This document shows positions 63,417 through 64,000 of a stretch of DNA of 64,000 nt, in pieces. The stretch is from Zizania palustris (Eukaryota > Streptophyta > Magnoliopsida > Poales > Poaceae). Both the position numbers and the translations under genes were made by a program. Each line of letters starts with the position of its first letter. Within the stretch, counting starts at the first letter, position 1. The notes under the pieces were generated by a model. The model was not told the origin of the DNA. It did not search any database and saw only the letters and a program-made list of their open reading frames with translations. The stretch is from positions 32,735,712 to 32,799,711 of the forward strand of contig JAAALK010000286.1 of NCBI GenBank assembly GCA_019279435.1, given 5' to 3'.

Positions 63417-64000
63417 TGTTGGACCGGAAACGGCGACCAGAGGGGGGGTGAATGGGAGCTTTTAAAATTTCGGGCTAAAAACTTAGCCTTCGGTTCGGTT
63501 CTGTCTTCTGCGGAACAGGCTTCGAACACTACCTTCGAAGATCTGGTTCGGAGGTACTTCGACACCTTCGAACACAGGCTTCGGAGGAGCAAAAGTTCGA
63601 AGCCAAGAAGACTTCGCTCCACTTACAACCCTCGAAAGTCTACTCTGCTAAGTCAGTGCAGGCTCCGCACACAGGGTGCTTCGAGCAGGCTTCGCACTTC
63701 ACCCTTCGCAAGAGTGGACAGCCCTCTGAGGACTTCGACCAAATACTTAGCGACAGCAACTGGTGCTGGGCTTCGTACGCGAAGGTCTACACGCACACAA
63801 AACGGACCACGCTAAGGGCTTCGACACAAGAAGCACTACGGGAAAAGAACAGGGCTTCGCTAGTAAGCAGCGAGGTCTTGCCTCGAGTTACACAGAGCGA
63901 CAGCACACTGTAAAGCACACTTCGCGATAAAAACACCCTTCGCCAAGACAGGCTCCGGTGAACTAATAACTAGCGAGGTATGCAACACGAGCTCAAGCAA
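63417..64000 (-). repeat. 5' LTR of copia D, first 584 bp visible
   Basis: I see no difference from 54559-55142. It continues beyond the window. Confidence 0.95.

Larger units (their letters stand above)
54559..64000 (-). mobile_element. Copia element D (Sirevirus-like), same family as B, running off the window
   Basis: Order in element orientation: 5' LTR (from beyond 64000 to 63417), tRNA-Met primer site, gag (63352-60917), pol (60875-57723), non-coding region with several polypurine-like tracts, polypurine tract, 3' LTR (56537-54559). Gag and pol are each one open frame. The 584 bp of 5' LTR in the window look identical to the matching part of the 3' LTR (54559-55142). This is the youngest element here and the best candidate for recent activity. 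Confidence 0.95.

Noticed and set aside
1..64000. CRISPR arrays, operons, ribosomal or transfer RNA genes, defence islands
   Set aside because: The window is plant nuclear DNA. Tandem repeats found lack CRISPR spacing, and the tRNA-like motifs are retrotransposon primer-binding sites only.

Overview
This is nuclear DNA from a plant, almost certainly a grass. Two intron-containing genes of ordinary plant type sit in a sea of retrotransposons. The repeats are grass-typical: long-LTR Ty1/copia elements of the Sirevirus/Maximus type, a Ty3/gypsy chromovirus of the Tekay type, a Helitron ending in CTAG behind a hairpin, a Pack-MULE and MITEs. The species cannot be named from the sequence alone.

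Layout. 1-7647: 3' part of a Helitron (plus strand) whose RepHel gene has lost its middle, with a truncated copia element (A1, minus, 786-6906) in the gap. 8079-10785 (plus): an intact eight-exon gene for a sphingoid-base-phosphate / lipid phosphate phosphatase, with a MITE in intron 1. 11788-12614: a Pack-MULE carrying a signal-peptide gene fragment. 12627-46280: an old minus-strand copia element (C) split inside its integrase by a Tekay-type gypsy element (15476-42892, plus, 5-bp duplication GGGGG). The gypsy left LTR region is in turn split by copia B (15595-26504, plus, duplication AAACC) and copia A2 (28523-34875, minus, duplication ATAGT). 47600-51986 (minus): an intact eleven-exon gene for a PP2A catalytic subunit, with a Harbinger-type MITE in its last intron. 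52027-54558: intergenic DNA with tandem repeats and LTR-like debris. 54559 to the window end: copia D (minus), a relative of B with intact gag and pol and LTRs that look identical over the 584 bp that can be compared; it sits in the first 30 bp of another gypsy-like LTR.

The two host genes are 36.8 kb apart and nearly all of that is transposon. Only they are likely to serve the plant: one in sphingolipid long-chain-base phosphate turnover at the ER, the other as the catalytic subunit of a Ser/Thr phosphatase. The order of events can be read from the nesting: copia C, then the gypsy in C, then B and A2 in the gypsy, with D recent and independent. I found no CRISPR, operon, defence system or other wholly new system. 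The most unusual signals are an in-frame protease-to-RT junction in A2 that lies at a splice-donor-like site, gypsy accessory and gag frames closed only by TAG codons, and a fresh, apparently intact copy D.
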